NCBI GenBank assembly: GCA_035578905.1
Contig: JAQJVL010000292.1
Span: forward strand, 112,001-176,000
Reading direction: 5' to 3'
DNA length: 64,000 bases
Source: Stictocephala bisonia
Lineage: Eukaryota > Arthropoda > Insecta > Hemiptera > Membracidae
The translations under genes and the position numbers were made by a program. The notes beneath the pieces were generated by a model that searched no databases, had not been told where the DNA came from, and worked only from the letters and a program-made list of their open reading frames with translations. Positions 28,918 to 41,539 of this stretch are shown here, piece by piece. The number at the start of each line of letters is the position of its first letter. Position 1 is the stretch's first letter.

Positions 28918-29635
28918 TATTAGTTTGAGTACATAGCTATTATTAGTTTTGAGTACATAGCTATTATTAGTTTTGAGTACATAGCTATTATTAGTTTGAG
29001 TACATAGCTATTATTAGTTTTGAGTACATAGCTATTATTAGTTTTGAGTACATAGCTATTATTAGTTTTGAGTACATAGCTATTATTAGTTATATTATTA
29101 GTTTGAGTACATAGCTATTATTAGTTTTGAGTACATAGCTATTATTAGTTATATTATTAGTTTGAGTACATAGCTATTATTAGTTATATTATTAGTTTGA
29201 GTACATAGCTATTATTAGTTTTGAGTACATAGCTATTATTAGTTATATTATTAGTTTGAGGACATAGCTATTATTAGTTTTGAGTACATAGCTATTACTA
29301 GTTATATTATTAGTTTGAGTACATAGCTATTATTAGTTATATTATTAGTTTGAGTACATAGCTATTATTAGTTTGAGTACATAGCTATTATTAGTTTGAG
29401 TACATAGCTATTATTAGTTATATTATTAGTTTGAGTACATAGCTATTATTAGTTTGAGTACATAGTTATTATTAGTTATATTATTAGTTTGAGTACATAG
29501 CTATTATTAGTTTTGAGTACATAGCTATTATTAGTTATATTATTAGTTTGAGTACATAGCTATTATTAGTTTGAGTACATAGCTATTATTAGTTTGAGTA
29601 CATAGCTATTGTTAGTTTTGAGTACATAGCCAAAA
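28918..29635. repeat. Compound minisatellite, 23/24-bp and 12-bp units
   Basis: Units 'agttttgagtacatagctatt' (24 or 23 bp) alternate irregularly with 12-bp 'agttatattatt' spacers, about 30 units in all. Confidence 0.85.
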
Positions 29636-30143
29636 TCCAATCCCATAATGTAATTACAATATGTACTCATTGAAGCACTGCACTCTCCCAATAGTTCAAT
29701 GAATATGGAAATATGATTATAACATTTAACCAATCTTTTTACTATCTATTTATATTTTGAATGTTGAATGTTAGTTTATTAAAAAATAATTTATATGAAC
29801 AGTAACTATTTTTCACACCTACTGGAGAAATGAATATTCACTTTTAAGTCTATTAAGCATAATGAGTGGAATAATATTTATAATGTGCAATTACTAAGGA
29901 TTTGATTATATAATTACATCTGATTTTTATTAGCTTTCCTATTCGAATATGCATTTTCGTTTACTAACAGTTTTTGTCCAGAGAGCAAGGCTTATAAAGA
30001 AAATTACGTTGTATACGTCCAGTTGCTTCAAGAAACGACTTAGCGAAGAAAGACTAACGAGTTCTTTTGTCTCTCGAGTGTTTCTCTCATATCGCCATGT
30101 ACGTTTGTTACAATATCAAGGAGACTTACTTTTATAAATAAAT
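29636..30143. other. No feature recognised
   Basis: AT-rich; a 62-codon frame at 29949-30137 is unsupported. Confidence 0.35.
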
Positions 30144-30151
30144 AACTAGAG

Positions 30152-32656
30152 CAGGGGTTCTCAACCTTCTAGTAACCAAGTACCACTTGAAATTTTCAGA
30201 TATTTTGACGTACCACCTTATATTTATATATATTTTTATTTTATAAATAATTATATATAATTTACATTTGGTCATGTTTAGGAAAATAAAAATGCATTCT
30301 ACAACTGTATGTATGTACATAGAATTTACTTAGATACAAAATGAAATGTATCTTACATTAAAAACAATCTCAAATTAGTTCATTGAACACAGTCATTTAA
30401 ATTTAAACAGATCCTAATGAGCTCGTTGTTGTTGTTTGTCCTTGACCAAATTTTCTATATCTGGGTCGATTGAACTCAACTTGATTCTTAAGTCCTCTTC
30501 AACACTAATGCGGTTTCTGTATTTATTTTTTATGTAGAGCAGTTCTGAAAAGCCCGATTCACATAAGTACGAGGTTACAAATGGAAGTAAAAAGATTATT
30601 GCTTGCTTGAACACTGATGGGTATTCAGTTTTAGTCCCCATCCAAAAGTCTATTAAAGATTTTTCTTTAAACGAATCTTTCATTGAGCTGTCACTTGTAA
30701 GGTCGATGAAACACTCTTTTGAGTGACTAGGAAATTCCCCTGAAAATGGATTTCTAATCCACTCATATTTAGAAAAATCTTGATTAAAATATTTATCAAA
30801 ACTCGTTTGAAGGGCTTCCATATGACTAGTGATATCATCAGTCACTTCTGGCTTCAGAGAAATATCATTTTCTTCCAAAAATGCAGCAAGAGTAGTGAAT
30901 GCAGAGAAATCCTTGTCCTGTGCTTGAGAGCGAAACAGAACCAATTTTTTCTTGAAGGATGATATTTTATCGTTGGTAGTGAACGCTGTTGTACTCGGCC
31001 TTTGAAGTTCCATGTTCAAGATATTAAGCCTATCAAAAATATCAGCCAAATACACCAATCGTGATAGCCATTCATCATAATTGAACAAGTGTTTCATGTC
31101 ATGATTTTGTTCACTTAAAAACCTAAAGACTTCTGACCTCAGTTCAAATAGACGAGTTAGGATCTTGCCTCGTGACAACCATCTAACCTCGGTATGTAGG
31201 AGGAGAGTTTGATATTTTGCACCCATATTTTCACACATCACAGAGAAAAGCCATGAATTAAGAGCCCTGGCCTTAATAAAATTAATGACCTTCACGCTAT
31301 CTGTTAAAAGAGACTTAAGGTTGGCAGCCAAAGCTTCTCGGTGAATAACGCAGTGAGTACTTTGGCATTCTGGAGCAACTTTTTTTTATTCTTGCTCCTA
31401 ATCCACTGAAATGACCTGACATAGCTTTTGCTCCGTCCGTGCACAAACCAACACATTTAGACCATGATATTCCCGCTTTCATAATGTACTCATTTATGAC
31501 ATTAAATATGTCCTCAGCTTTAGTGTTTGATTCAAGAGGTTTGCAAAATAAAAATTCTTCCTTTACTTCACTTTGATAATCAAAACGTATGAATACGAGA
31601 AGCTGCACCATATTTGCTATGTCTGTGCTTTCGTCTACTTGCAGTGCAAAATAATTACATTCGCGCAGTTGAAGTAAAAGCTGTTCTTCAATACTCGAAG
31701 ACATCTCAACAATTCGCCTCTTTACTGTGTCATTGGACAACGGCATTTTCTCGATTTCCTTTGCTGCCTTTTCGCCTAATACTGCCTCGACCATATCCTT
31801 AGCGACCGGAAGTAAAAGTGTTTCGCCAATTGTATGAGGCTTCCCTTCTTTAGCTATTCTATAACTGGCAAGGTACGATGCTTTGACCAGTTTTTTGTCT
31901 ATATTTACAAATTTTGCCATGCAGTGATTTTCTCTCTTACACAATTCAGATTTTCTTTGAAAAAATTCAATAGGTTTGTCAACCAAATCGGGATGCTTAG
32001 TAGTCTGGTGCCGCTTTAGTAAGGAAGGCTTCATGCTCTGATTTGAAAGTGTTTCTGAACATACAACACATTGTGGAATAGGATTATCGTTATTTTCTGT
32101 GCCAGGTTTTACTATAAATCCTAACTGTAAATACGCTGCATCGTACTTACGATTTGGCTAAGGTTTAATCTTCTTTTGACTGTCCTTAAAGGTGGAGGGG
32201 TTAGTCAAATATCGCTTCATTATGTCCACTAAAAACTATGCTGAATTACTACTAAAAACTAAAACTAAACTTCACGAACACAATCGAAAAACAGCTAACA
32301 TTGGCATCAGAATGAAACTACTGGGTGAGAAAGTAACAAAAGAACGTGACACCAGCTCATGCCACTGTCAAAACAAAACTGACGGTGTGGGATGGTCGTG
32401 AATCGTGATCGTGATGAGTGGCGGGGGGTGAGGAGTGGGAGAAGGAATTGAGTCACTCGGGTTGTTTGTGTAGCGGCAAGGTCAGCGTCAAACTGCCACT
32501 ATTCTATGTAAAACACAGATGGAGGAATTGTATTCTTAACGCGGAAATGTTGCATCGTAACAGTTTTTATTGTTATTATTAATATATGACTGCGTACCAC
32601 CTGAAATGTCCCCGCGTACCACCGGTGGTACGCGTACCACCGGTTGAGAACCACTG
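30152..32656 (-). mobile_element. Complete hAT (Buster-type) transposon
   Basis: Inverted ends CAGGGGTTCTCAACC and GGTTGAGAACCACTG, flanked by identical 8-bp duplications AACTAGAG (30144-30151 and 32657-32664). Subterminal GTACCAC repeats occur at both ends; on the right they form overlapping perfect palindromes at 32613-32644. Carries one transposase frame on the minus strand. Confidence 0.95.
30414..32220 (-). pseudogene. hAT transposase (ZBED5/SCAND3/FAM200-like), broken
   Basis: Start ATG at 32220 (MKRYLTN). A BED zinc finger follows (CVVCSETLSNQSMKPS...RHQTTKH), then the RNase H-like core with FALQVDESTD (first Asp), CVGLCTDGAKAMSG (second Asp), HCVIHREALAA, LLLHTEVRWLSRG, and the C-terminal dimerisation block YLCESGFSELLYIKNKYR. 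Two lesions: an in-frame TAG at 32158-32160 just before the finger, and a one-base shift at the T8 run 31380-31387 between SRMP and the HREAL block. Otherwise full length, about 600 residues, so inactivation is recent or partly due to homopolymer error. The element could still be mobilised in trans. Confidence 0.92.
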
Positions 32657-32664
32657 AACTAGAG

Positions 32665-33110
32665 TATTATTATCATGTTTAGTTTTTGTAAACCTCTTTG
32701 TCTGCCCATATAGATACACTGATTGAGTAGGTGGCTGAAGATAAATGATGCAGAGTATATTTAATAGCAAAACTTTATTCACTCACATGTGACACACATG
32801 ACTCACTTGACACACATGACATACATGACTCCACCGCGTATTCCTCCGTACGTGGCAGGAAGCATTACTACTTCTCATGTTATCTGTAAGGCACAAATAA
32901 TAATCACTGATCAAAATGTAGTTTTAAGTATACATGAATTATATTCGGACATAATCAACATTAAAATACATGGAATACGTTTAGCTTCTGATATAGGTTA
33001 TCAAGTCCTGGCTGGTCATTGCCAGTCAGCTGGATAGCCTCACTATAAACCACTGAGTGTATATAACAGGCATTTTCGCTTTACCCAAAAATATGTTGAC
33101 AAGATAAATA
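32665..33110. other. Short CACATGAC-type simple repeats, otherwise nothing
   Basis: 'gacacacatgactcac' variants at about 32785-32830; no gene. Confidence 0.4.
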
Positions 33111-33114
33111 CAAT

Positions 33115-33515
33115 TTCCGTTCAAAACACTTGTCATGTAATACTGGTCCCATAAACTGTGGAACGTAGATAGGTTCAAAACACTTGTCATCATTTTGTCA
33201 CTGTTACTCGGTTCTAGAATCTGTGGAACGTGGATGGTCTTAGAGTCTGTGGAACGTGGATGGTCTTAGAGTATGTGGAATGTGGATGAGTTAAAAACAC
33301 TTGTCATGCAATCCTCAGTAATAAAGTCTGTGGAAAGTGGATGGGTCCAAAACACTTGTCATGTAATCCTCGGTAATAAAGTCTGTGGAACGTGGATGGG
33401 TCCAAAACACTTGTCATGCAATCCTCGGTCCTAGAGTCTGTGGAACGTGGATTGGTTCAAAACACTTGGCATGCAATCCTCGGTCTTAGAGTCTGTGCTA
33501 CGTGGATGGGTTGGG
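33115..33515. repeat. Tandem repeat, unit about 56 bp
   Basis: 'gtctgtggaacgtggatggg' and 'caaaacacttgtcatgcaat' alternate about 6 times, with a few shortened units. Confidence 0.8.
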
Positions 33516-33907
33516 AAGTTGGATCAGTTCACAAGTCTTTGTTATTGTAACACGGAAATATTTTTGAAACTTATATTGTGCCACACATCCCGAATTCCAT
33601 GTGTTCGTGTTTAACTTAGACTAAAAAAGTCTTCTGTGTCTTATTTTAGTAAATTAATTTTGCTCCTAGAAGAATCATAAAATACAAGGAACCATTTTGC
33701 ATAGTTCGGACTGTGATGATATAACGACTATAACGTCTCTCTCAACGACAATTTACTAAAATCATGTTGAAACTGATCCGCTGTTTACTTTCCATTCAGC
33801 GTAATATACAATGAAATCATTTAGTTAATTCACAGTACAATTGACCGAATAAACACTCGATTAGTTAATAGCCTCAGTCATATAATAGATTAATTTAATC
33901 CATTTAG

Positions 33908-33998
33908 TATTTTCGTGTTAAGACTTCGTCTTCGTGTATTTTCGTGTTAAGACTTCGTCTTCGTGTATTTTCGTGTTAAGACTTCGTCTTCGTGTATT
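33908..33998. repeat. Tandem triplicate of about 31 bp
   Basis: 'gtattttcgtgttaagact' plus 'tcgtcttc' three times; each unit holds a small hairpin (GAagac/ttcgtcTTC). Confidence 0.75.
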
Positions 33999-34127
33999 TC
34001 GTAATACAAAGTTAAACTTGTGTTTTTTACTATTATTAAATATATAATAACCTTTTATAAAGTTATATTATCTTTTCTTATTGTGCTCTACCCGATGGTT
34101 GATATGGTACATATATAATTATTCATT

Positions 34128-34575
34128 ATTTATTAGTAAGACGCCGATCGTAGAGATATGTGCGAATGTGAGAAGCGAACGAGTGTGATGAGTGTATATG
34201 ATCGATTGTAGTCAGTGTTACTAACCAAGGTCGACTGTTCTTCAGAAAGAGTTATTTATTAATAGCCCAATATCCAGGGTAACTAACGGACAATAACGCT
34301 TTACGTGGAATCCGAACCACGTTGGTATGCTTTTCAGCTAATTGACAATCCTTATACTTACTTCTCTCCCCTACATAACATCCGGATCCTGACAACTACT
34401 CAACAGGGACACCCCAGATTTCTCTAGTAGTGTCCACGTCGATGGCAACCATTAAGTAGGCGCCATGTTGGTTTTAAGATGACCGATGATAGAACCCATC
34501 GCCTACAATCTCCTCGCCACTTTGTCCCTTAGTAGCTGGGTTACAGCACTGCGCCACCAGTGCCAACAAGTAGAC
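34128..34575 (-). mobile_element. Full-length copy of the GATCG family
   Basis: About 450 bp from 'taagacgccgatcgt' to 'ctgggttacagcactgcgcc', the reverse of 48903-49345. The GGCGCAGTGCTGTAACCC end is tRNA-A-box-like, so it may be a SINE, but no B box was seen. Confidence 0.65.
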
Positions 34576-35729
34576 CTATTACATTACATATACTGTATAC
34601 AGTACCAATATTAAATCTATTTTAATACACAACAAAATAATGTAAAACTTATAGAATCTGTAGTCAAATACAACTTCATCACGTATAGGGGAGACTGTTG
34701 TACCTTACATTAATATTTTTGATGCGTCTAAATTATTTTAATATTAAGTATATAATAGCTATTTTTATGAATAATAATTTTTAATTAACTATAAATAAAC
34801 TATATTTTCTAACAAAGGCTCTATATGATAGAGTTGTTCTATGAATCGACTGAATAATATAGAGCCTTGCTTTAAATGACATAAATCAAAATAATTAAAA
34901 CTAAAATGCAATTTTTGTACTAGTTAGATATTAATTTATTTATAGACGCTCGTTGGAAGTATATTGCATAAGATATAGCATGGGTTTACCGCTAAACTTC
35001 CTGCTTATTTTGGCTTGATCACTTAAACGCTATATTAATTTTTATTTTGCTGTAACATCTTTATAAGGACAAATTTCCCGTCAGGTAATGGGTCCAACAA
35101 AATTAGGACATACTTGTCAGCTTTTAAAGGAAAGCTTTCAAATTGAACTTCAACTCAAGCCGCCCTTGAACAGTTATCTAAAGGACGTCCAGTAGTTCGA
35201 TCACACTTCACCAGAGTAGATTCCAAATAAAAATATTCAAGATATTTCTAATAAAGCACCATCCTATCTCGATTAGATTTCCGTATGTTCGTTTTTTGTG
35301 TTTTTTACAAAAAAATCAGTATTTTTGAAGTCAATAAAAGTATCAACTTCAAACTATACACACCTGTTAGCATAACAAAGATCAATATTTAACAAAAATT
35401 TGAAATAAGTATCACTACCGGTTTCAAAAGGGCGGTCATACTAAGGTTTGTTTATAATCTTAGTAACTCAAAATCCTTAAATTTTATAGTAAACAAATAT
35501 ATGTAATAAAACTTGGAAAAGTGTTTTGTCAACATTTTAAGACAATGATTGTCGTGATACGATAAATAATAACGGATAAAGGAACGTTTTCCTGAAACAT
35601 TCTCCACCACAGATGAAAATATGTAAACAAGGACAACAACAATGGGCTGGTTATTAGACAAGTTATAGGTCGTTAAATAATGATCAGCTGACTGAATAAT
35701 GATTATTTGATTATGATGTTGACATGACT
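34576..35729. other. No feature recognised
   Basis: AT-rich, short open frames only. Confidence 0.35.
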
Positions 35730-36060
35730 CACAGTCAAATTAACTTTATTAGTGTGTTAAATGTAAATACGAGATTGAGGTCAGGAAAAAATTTAGTTCG
35801 GAATAGTCTATGTCGAGTCACTTTTGCAAGGGGTGTGGGAAGATGCAACTGCTGGAAATATAAATGGGCAATAGAAAATAATCACTCATGTGATTGCGGA
35901 GTCAAAACTTGAAGTAAAAACTTGAAACTATGGATCATATAGTTAATGATTGCTCATCGCGTTCTTCTCAGGAGAGACTGGGACTAGCCCATCTTTATTT
36001 AATCAGAGGAGAAGGCGTCAAATGGTTAAGAAACCCGAATTAAGGTAGACTAAAGGTAGA
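35730..36060 (+). mobile_element. LINE C-terminal remnant
   Basis: GRCNCWKYKWAIENNHSCDCG followed, after a frame break, by DHIV-like and CSSR codons; the same Cys-rich C-terminus as 57700-58010. Confidence 0.6.
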
Positions 36061-36087
36061 TATATATCTTTGTAAGCCATACGATAT

Positions 36088-36260
36088 ATATGGTGACCGA
36101 GTGGTATGCTTTAATTTCCGGAGATAGCTGTTCCGGGTTCAATTCGTGGAATGGTGGAGTTGATCCAGGGTGTCAAACCTTGGAACTAACGGCCTCGGGA
36201 CTCGATGTGCTGACCACACACACACACCCAACACGTGTGGTGCTTGTGGAACCATTCACG
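36088..36260 (+). mobile_element. tRNA(Ser/Leu)-type SINE
   Basis: TGACCGAGTGGT A box and GGGTTCAATTC B box 34 nt apart, then a non-tRNA body with a (CA)n stretch. No acceptor stem. Confidence 0.55.
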
Positions 36261-37525
36261 TATTGTTTTGATTAAATATTACTCTTTATAAACAGTTTTT
36301 AAAACAGTATGTATAAACTAAGTTAGATTTGCTTAAAATGCCATCTACTATAAAATTAAAAGAATAATTGTGTAATTATTTTTAATTCAATAAAAATGGA
36401 CTTTTTTTAGTGTAGGTTACAGTTAAACATCCTAAAAACCTTATGTATCATTAGATTTTAGATCTTAGTTCTTACGCATTAGTGTGGAGAGCTTCTTCAT
36501 ATATAACAATTATCAATACATGTTTTTTTTGTATGATTGAATAAATACGATTTTTATAATTAATTATTACTGGTTTACAAAATACACAATGTTATACAGT
36601 ATTATGTGAAAATATTTAGTTCGTGTTCCTGAACAACTGTGGAATTAAATTGTTAGACTGTAATGGAGTTAAAAAGTCTAATTGAAGTAAATAGTTAATA
36701 TTTGCCGGTTATGATAAACACTGTACGTAGATATCAAACAATTGATCATACAACGTGATCAGTAAAGCGGAAGCAAAATACCAACTTACAGATAATTAAA
36801 TACACAGAGGGAAATATTGTTTGCTTAATCCTATAAATTATATGTCTCATTGTTTCAGTTCTAACATGTGTATTTCATATTATAAATATTTAAAATAAAA
36901 TAAAAGAAGATCGATTGTAAATAAAGTAACCAATAAATTAGTAGACAGTTTCAAACTAATTGTGTATATCAAATAGTCAACTTGGTGGAGCTAAATATGT
37001 AAATAATGAATCAATCGTACTAAATGTTTACATTAAACGCTCAGCTACGTGTTACTAACTATATGCAGGAAAGAGTAAATCTAGTGGTCCAAAATATGTG
37101 CATCAAAGAGTCAACAAAGTAATATCAAATGGGTAAATGAAAAAGTCAGCCAAGTTGCAGTAAATATGTACACAAAATGTTCAGTGAAAGGCACTAAATA
37201 TGTGCATAAATCAATATAATGGTATTAAATATATTAATCTAAGTGTTAACCAAACAAAATTTATAAAAAATACACCAACATTTAAATTTAGCTCAACTCA
37301 AGACAAATTCAAAATACTTCTAGAGGTAAGAAGCCTCTACTTAGTAACTTAGTAATCATGGATACCTCTTGACAGTGGCAGAATCTAGACATAAGACAAG
37401 TCCCTTGTTACATGATTCGATGAAAACCATATTTATATGCTAACTTGAACTCTTCGGGGAGCTATCAAGAAAACTTAATTAATAATCAGTACTTTTAAAA
37501 TACAATTGGCAAGAGCAATGTTAAC
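36261..37525. other. No feature recognised
   Basis: Very AT-rich up to the LTR element's target duplication. Confidence 0.35.
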
Positions 37526-37529
37526 GTTA

Positions 37530-38768
37530 TGAAACCTTTATGTTACTAATCAAGTTACATTAATTCAAAATATTTATTTAATTTAATAAAATTTGATTTA
37601 AATTAAATTATTGGGTGTCTTTAATTGATCACCAATTTGGTTAAAAATCTGTAGTGTGCTACCTTGAGGAGGTTATTGCATCACATTGATTTATTTTTTA
37701 TTTTTAAAGATAAAAGTAACAAAACTTGATTTAATTTGATTTGATTCTGAGCATGATAATTCTTAAATATCATCAGGGTCGTATAAGTAATTTGGTGAAG
37801 CTGTATGAGACAATGAATCAAGACAGTTACTCTTTTATAAAATTATTTTTTATTACATATTTTCAAAATTTCATGACTCTACTTTTCTTATCAACAATTT
37901 TGATTATTACAAGAAGTTTGTTACTTAATTCAAAATGTTTTACAGATTGTATCTTAAAGAATAATGTTCTTAGTTAAAACTTATCTGAGCACAATGAAGT
38001 TCTTGTAGTCGTATCTACTGAAGACGTTTTCTTTGAAATCTTTTTATTCACTGATTTTTTTTACTACCCACAAATGATAAAAAAGAATAATATATATGTT
38101 GTATTACTTTTCAATATTAATTCATGTAAATTAATTCATAATTAGTGACCCGTTGATGTCCTGAGGACCTCAACCCTGTCGCACTGTTCAAGGCTAGGAA
38201 GAGAGAGTGAGTGTGTGTGAGTCGAACGCCTCGCTTTCCTCTTCGGACCTCATGGTCCTTTCCCCACCCTTCTTCCGGTGTCTGTTGTCATTTTCGTTGG
38301 AGAGTTCTTTGCAATTTCCGCTTATGCCACGAGGTTACAGCCCGTTCGCTCCTGCCACCTACGGGGATATTTGGGACTACATGCCCCGTTCTGATTGGTC
38401 CCTTTCAAGCATTGTCATCTACGTCGTCTAGTGCATTGAAGTTACTGGAGACCTGGTGGGCTTGCAGTGGAAATTTCCAACCGACTTGTTGATTCCTGTC
38501 CCTCTAGCATTCTCACATGTTTACGATTGTAATTCTTAGAATCAACCACGCCTGTCTGGGTTACACAAAGGCAGACCTGTATTTTGTTTGGATGCACATA
38601 TTTCTGTCTCCTTTTCTTATCTAACTGGTGTTTTACTCACGACAATTCTCTAACATAATTTGAACCTTCTTTATTTATTACAATTAAATATATTCTTTTC
38701 CTTTACATAGTAATTTATTATTTATTTAAATTAATTAATTTATCTATCAATTTGGTGGACCTGTTACA
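37530..38768 (-). repeat. 3' LTR (left copy)
   Basis: In minus orientation it starts TGTAACAGGTCC and ends in CA. The plus-strand frames of 74-93 codons inside it also occur in the other LTR and carry no coding evidence. Confidence 0.88.
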
Positions 38769-38786
38769 GTACCCCCCGATTTTTTG

Positions 38787-40910
38787 CGATGTGTGGGTAA
38801 CACGAGTCAAAAAATCTAGATTTTAAACATGATTCGCCAAATTGTCGGTTGCTCCTCAGATAAGTTTCATTTATACATTATTTATTCTATCTCTAATGAA
38901 TTAAACCTATCAACTAATCTATGGTTCAATATCAAATTACAAATTGCATATTATGTGTACAATATATCATCATTTCCTTATAAGTATTTAAGAGTCAATA
39001 TTCATCAAAACAAGTTATTCAAATCATCAATACTATTCAATGAATTACAATTCAATAAATCATAAAGTCATCAATTACAAATCCATCATTTACAATTCAA
39101 AAATTCAATAAATCACTACATCCTACATAGTTATCAATAAAAAATCAATGATTCAAACATTCAATAACTCATAATTATTAATTAACAATTCAATGATTTA
39201 TCAATCAAACATTTGATCAGTTCTGAATTAACAATTGTTAAACAAGACTATATATTACACATTGAAATTCATATCCTTAAGTTATGTACAGGTATTTATC
39301 AAAATTACTAGCTCCCTAAATTACAACTCTCTCTTAGAGACTAAAGATCATCATTATTCATCGACAGATTATTCAATTTCGTCAATAAAAAGTTCAACAA
39401 TCATAAATCAACAATGAATTATTCATCTATTCATGTAAAGTGACAAATCAAAAACAATAATACACAGGTCATATTTTACAAATTAAAAATCAATATTTCT
39501 TAAGGTTAACATCATTAGTTGTATACTCATTTATCAAGAATGATTTATCATTGAGTCATATATACATCGTCAATAAAAAAAAAAAAAACAAAGTTCAATG
39601 TATCATCAGAACTTATACAAGGTTTCAGTCAAGATTCATGATTTATAATATGACATCATTAATTACAATACATAGGTTACTTATCAGATTCAATCAAACA
39701 CAGGTCAACGATTATTAGATTACATTCCAAAATTAATTAATCATTAACTCATTTACAATTATCATATTTCCATATTATCATCAAAATATATGACTACAAG
39801 TCACAATCACATGTTATACAATTTTTTAACAATTCATGAATGTATCATCATTTATTTATTCAAACATTTCATCCGTCATCCTTTATTGACCTAACATTTA
39901 TTTTGTCAATACCCTACCAGACTTTTCAAATAAATTATCAACTCTTTAAACCCTCTTTAAATTTCTATACTATTATCAACCCTTTAACCCTTCTTTAATT
40001 GCTAAAATCCTGTTTCATTCCATTAAACCTTCTTTAAATTTCTATACCATATTTCATTCCATTAACCGTCTTTAAATACTTAAATCCATGTTCAATCCTT
40101 AATCTTTCTTTCAACACAAAAATCCATATTCGACCCTTAGTCCTTCTTTAAGTACAAGTATCCGTATTCAACCCTTAACCCGTCTTTAAGTACAATTATC
40201 CATATTCCATCCTTTACATTCTCAAAACAATCATTACACATTAAACAAATCTTTACATTATCAAGTCAGTTATCAATCACAAACAATTTTCAAGTACATT
40301 CATAATTATTAACTAGTTATTAAATTACTTAATACATTCTTAAATTAATACATCACTATATTTTAACACAATAAGTCATCAGATTATACTTATTGTTTAT
40401 TTGGAATGAAATTCATCAGTCCTGAATCAAAGTTATCAAACAAAACAATACATTGTGTATCAGAAATACATGGTACACATATTATCAAGTTATATACAAG
40501 TATTGATTAACATCAATAGGTTATCAAATACTATGTTAATACAAGAACAACTTGTATTATACATTATTGATAAACAACATATACATTACATAATTCTTTG
40601 TCATTGATGCAAGTTATTATTATTATTTATTACTTTATAATTAATTATAAAAATTATTGCAATTCTTTCCAAGAGTTAAATTATTATTTGAATTAATATT
40701 TATATCTTACATATTATTGAATACTATAAGGAAATTGTCAATAAATACAATTGTCATTTTTTCATTGTTAAAAATTCATCATTTATAAATTATTTATACT
40801 TTTGTTTTGTTATTTGTTTGTTACACATTATTTGTTAATTACTATTATTTTTTCATACATATTTGCATAATATTTTATTTTTTATTTATCATTTTGAAAC
40901 ATATTGCCAA
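38787..40910. other. AT-rich internal part of the LTR element
   Basis: Rich in 'tcaat/aatca' words; 'ttcaacccttaacccgtctttaa' variants repeat between about 39950 and 40200. No pol motif on either strand. Confidence 0.5.
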
Positions 40911-41337
40911 GTTGTTGCTACGCCAGTGGGGCCTGATGTCACTGCACGTGCTCCTGGAGTTGTTGATTCACAACGCCGTGGGTTTGATGTTGCTACGCCA
41001 GTGGGGTCTCATGTCACTGCACGTGCTCCTGGAGTTGTTGATTCACAAGATCGTGGATCTCGAGCGTGAACAAGGGTTTTGGAACCTTGATGGGTTTGTT
41101 GCTACGCCAGTGGGGTCTGATGTCACTGCACGTATTTTGGATCATAATTCTGGAACATTGATGGAGTTGTTGCTACGCCAGTGGGGTCTGATGTCACTGC
41201 ACGTGCTCCTGGAGTTGCTCATTCACAAGATCGTGGATCTCGAGCGTGAACAAGGGTTTTGGAACCTTGATGAGTTGTTGCTACGCCAGTGGGGTCTGAT
41301 GTCACTGCACGTGCCTCTGGATGAGTTAGTAGATTAG
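40911..41337. repeat. Tandem repeat inside the LTR element
   Basis: Five units begin 'ttgctacgccagtgggg' at about 40911, 40988, 41096, 41166 and 41274; most hold GATGTCACTGCACGTG with an E-box CACGTG. Unit length 70-108 bp. Plus frames of 176 and 68 codons are by-products. Confidence 0.8.
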
Positions 41338-41539
41338 ATTATTGTTTGATGACCTCTGAAAGTTTTGAAGACAAGAATTTGTGCAGAGGGTTGGTCCACA
41401 TGTCTTGCTGGCTGAAAGGTCCTGGTAGCCCGTTGAACCTTCTTGGGGCTACATCTTCGTCTGCTGGTAGAAAGGTCCTTGAAAGGTCCTGGTAACCCGT
41501 TGAACCTTCTTGGGGCTGTTTTTCCATTCACTACCTTTG

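Noticed and set aside
37741..38492. Small genes at 37741-38492 repeated at 45144-45895
   Set aside because: Both sets lie at the same place in the two LTRs; no coding motif.
40807..41337. 176-codon plus frame within the LTR element
   Set aside because: Tandem repeat product, opposite to the element's sense strand.
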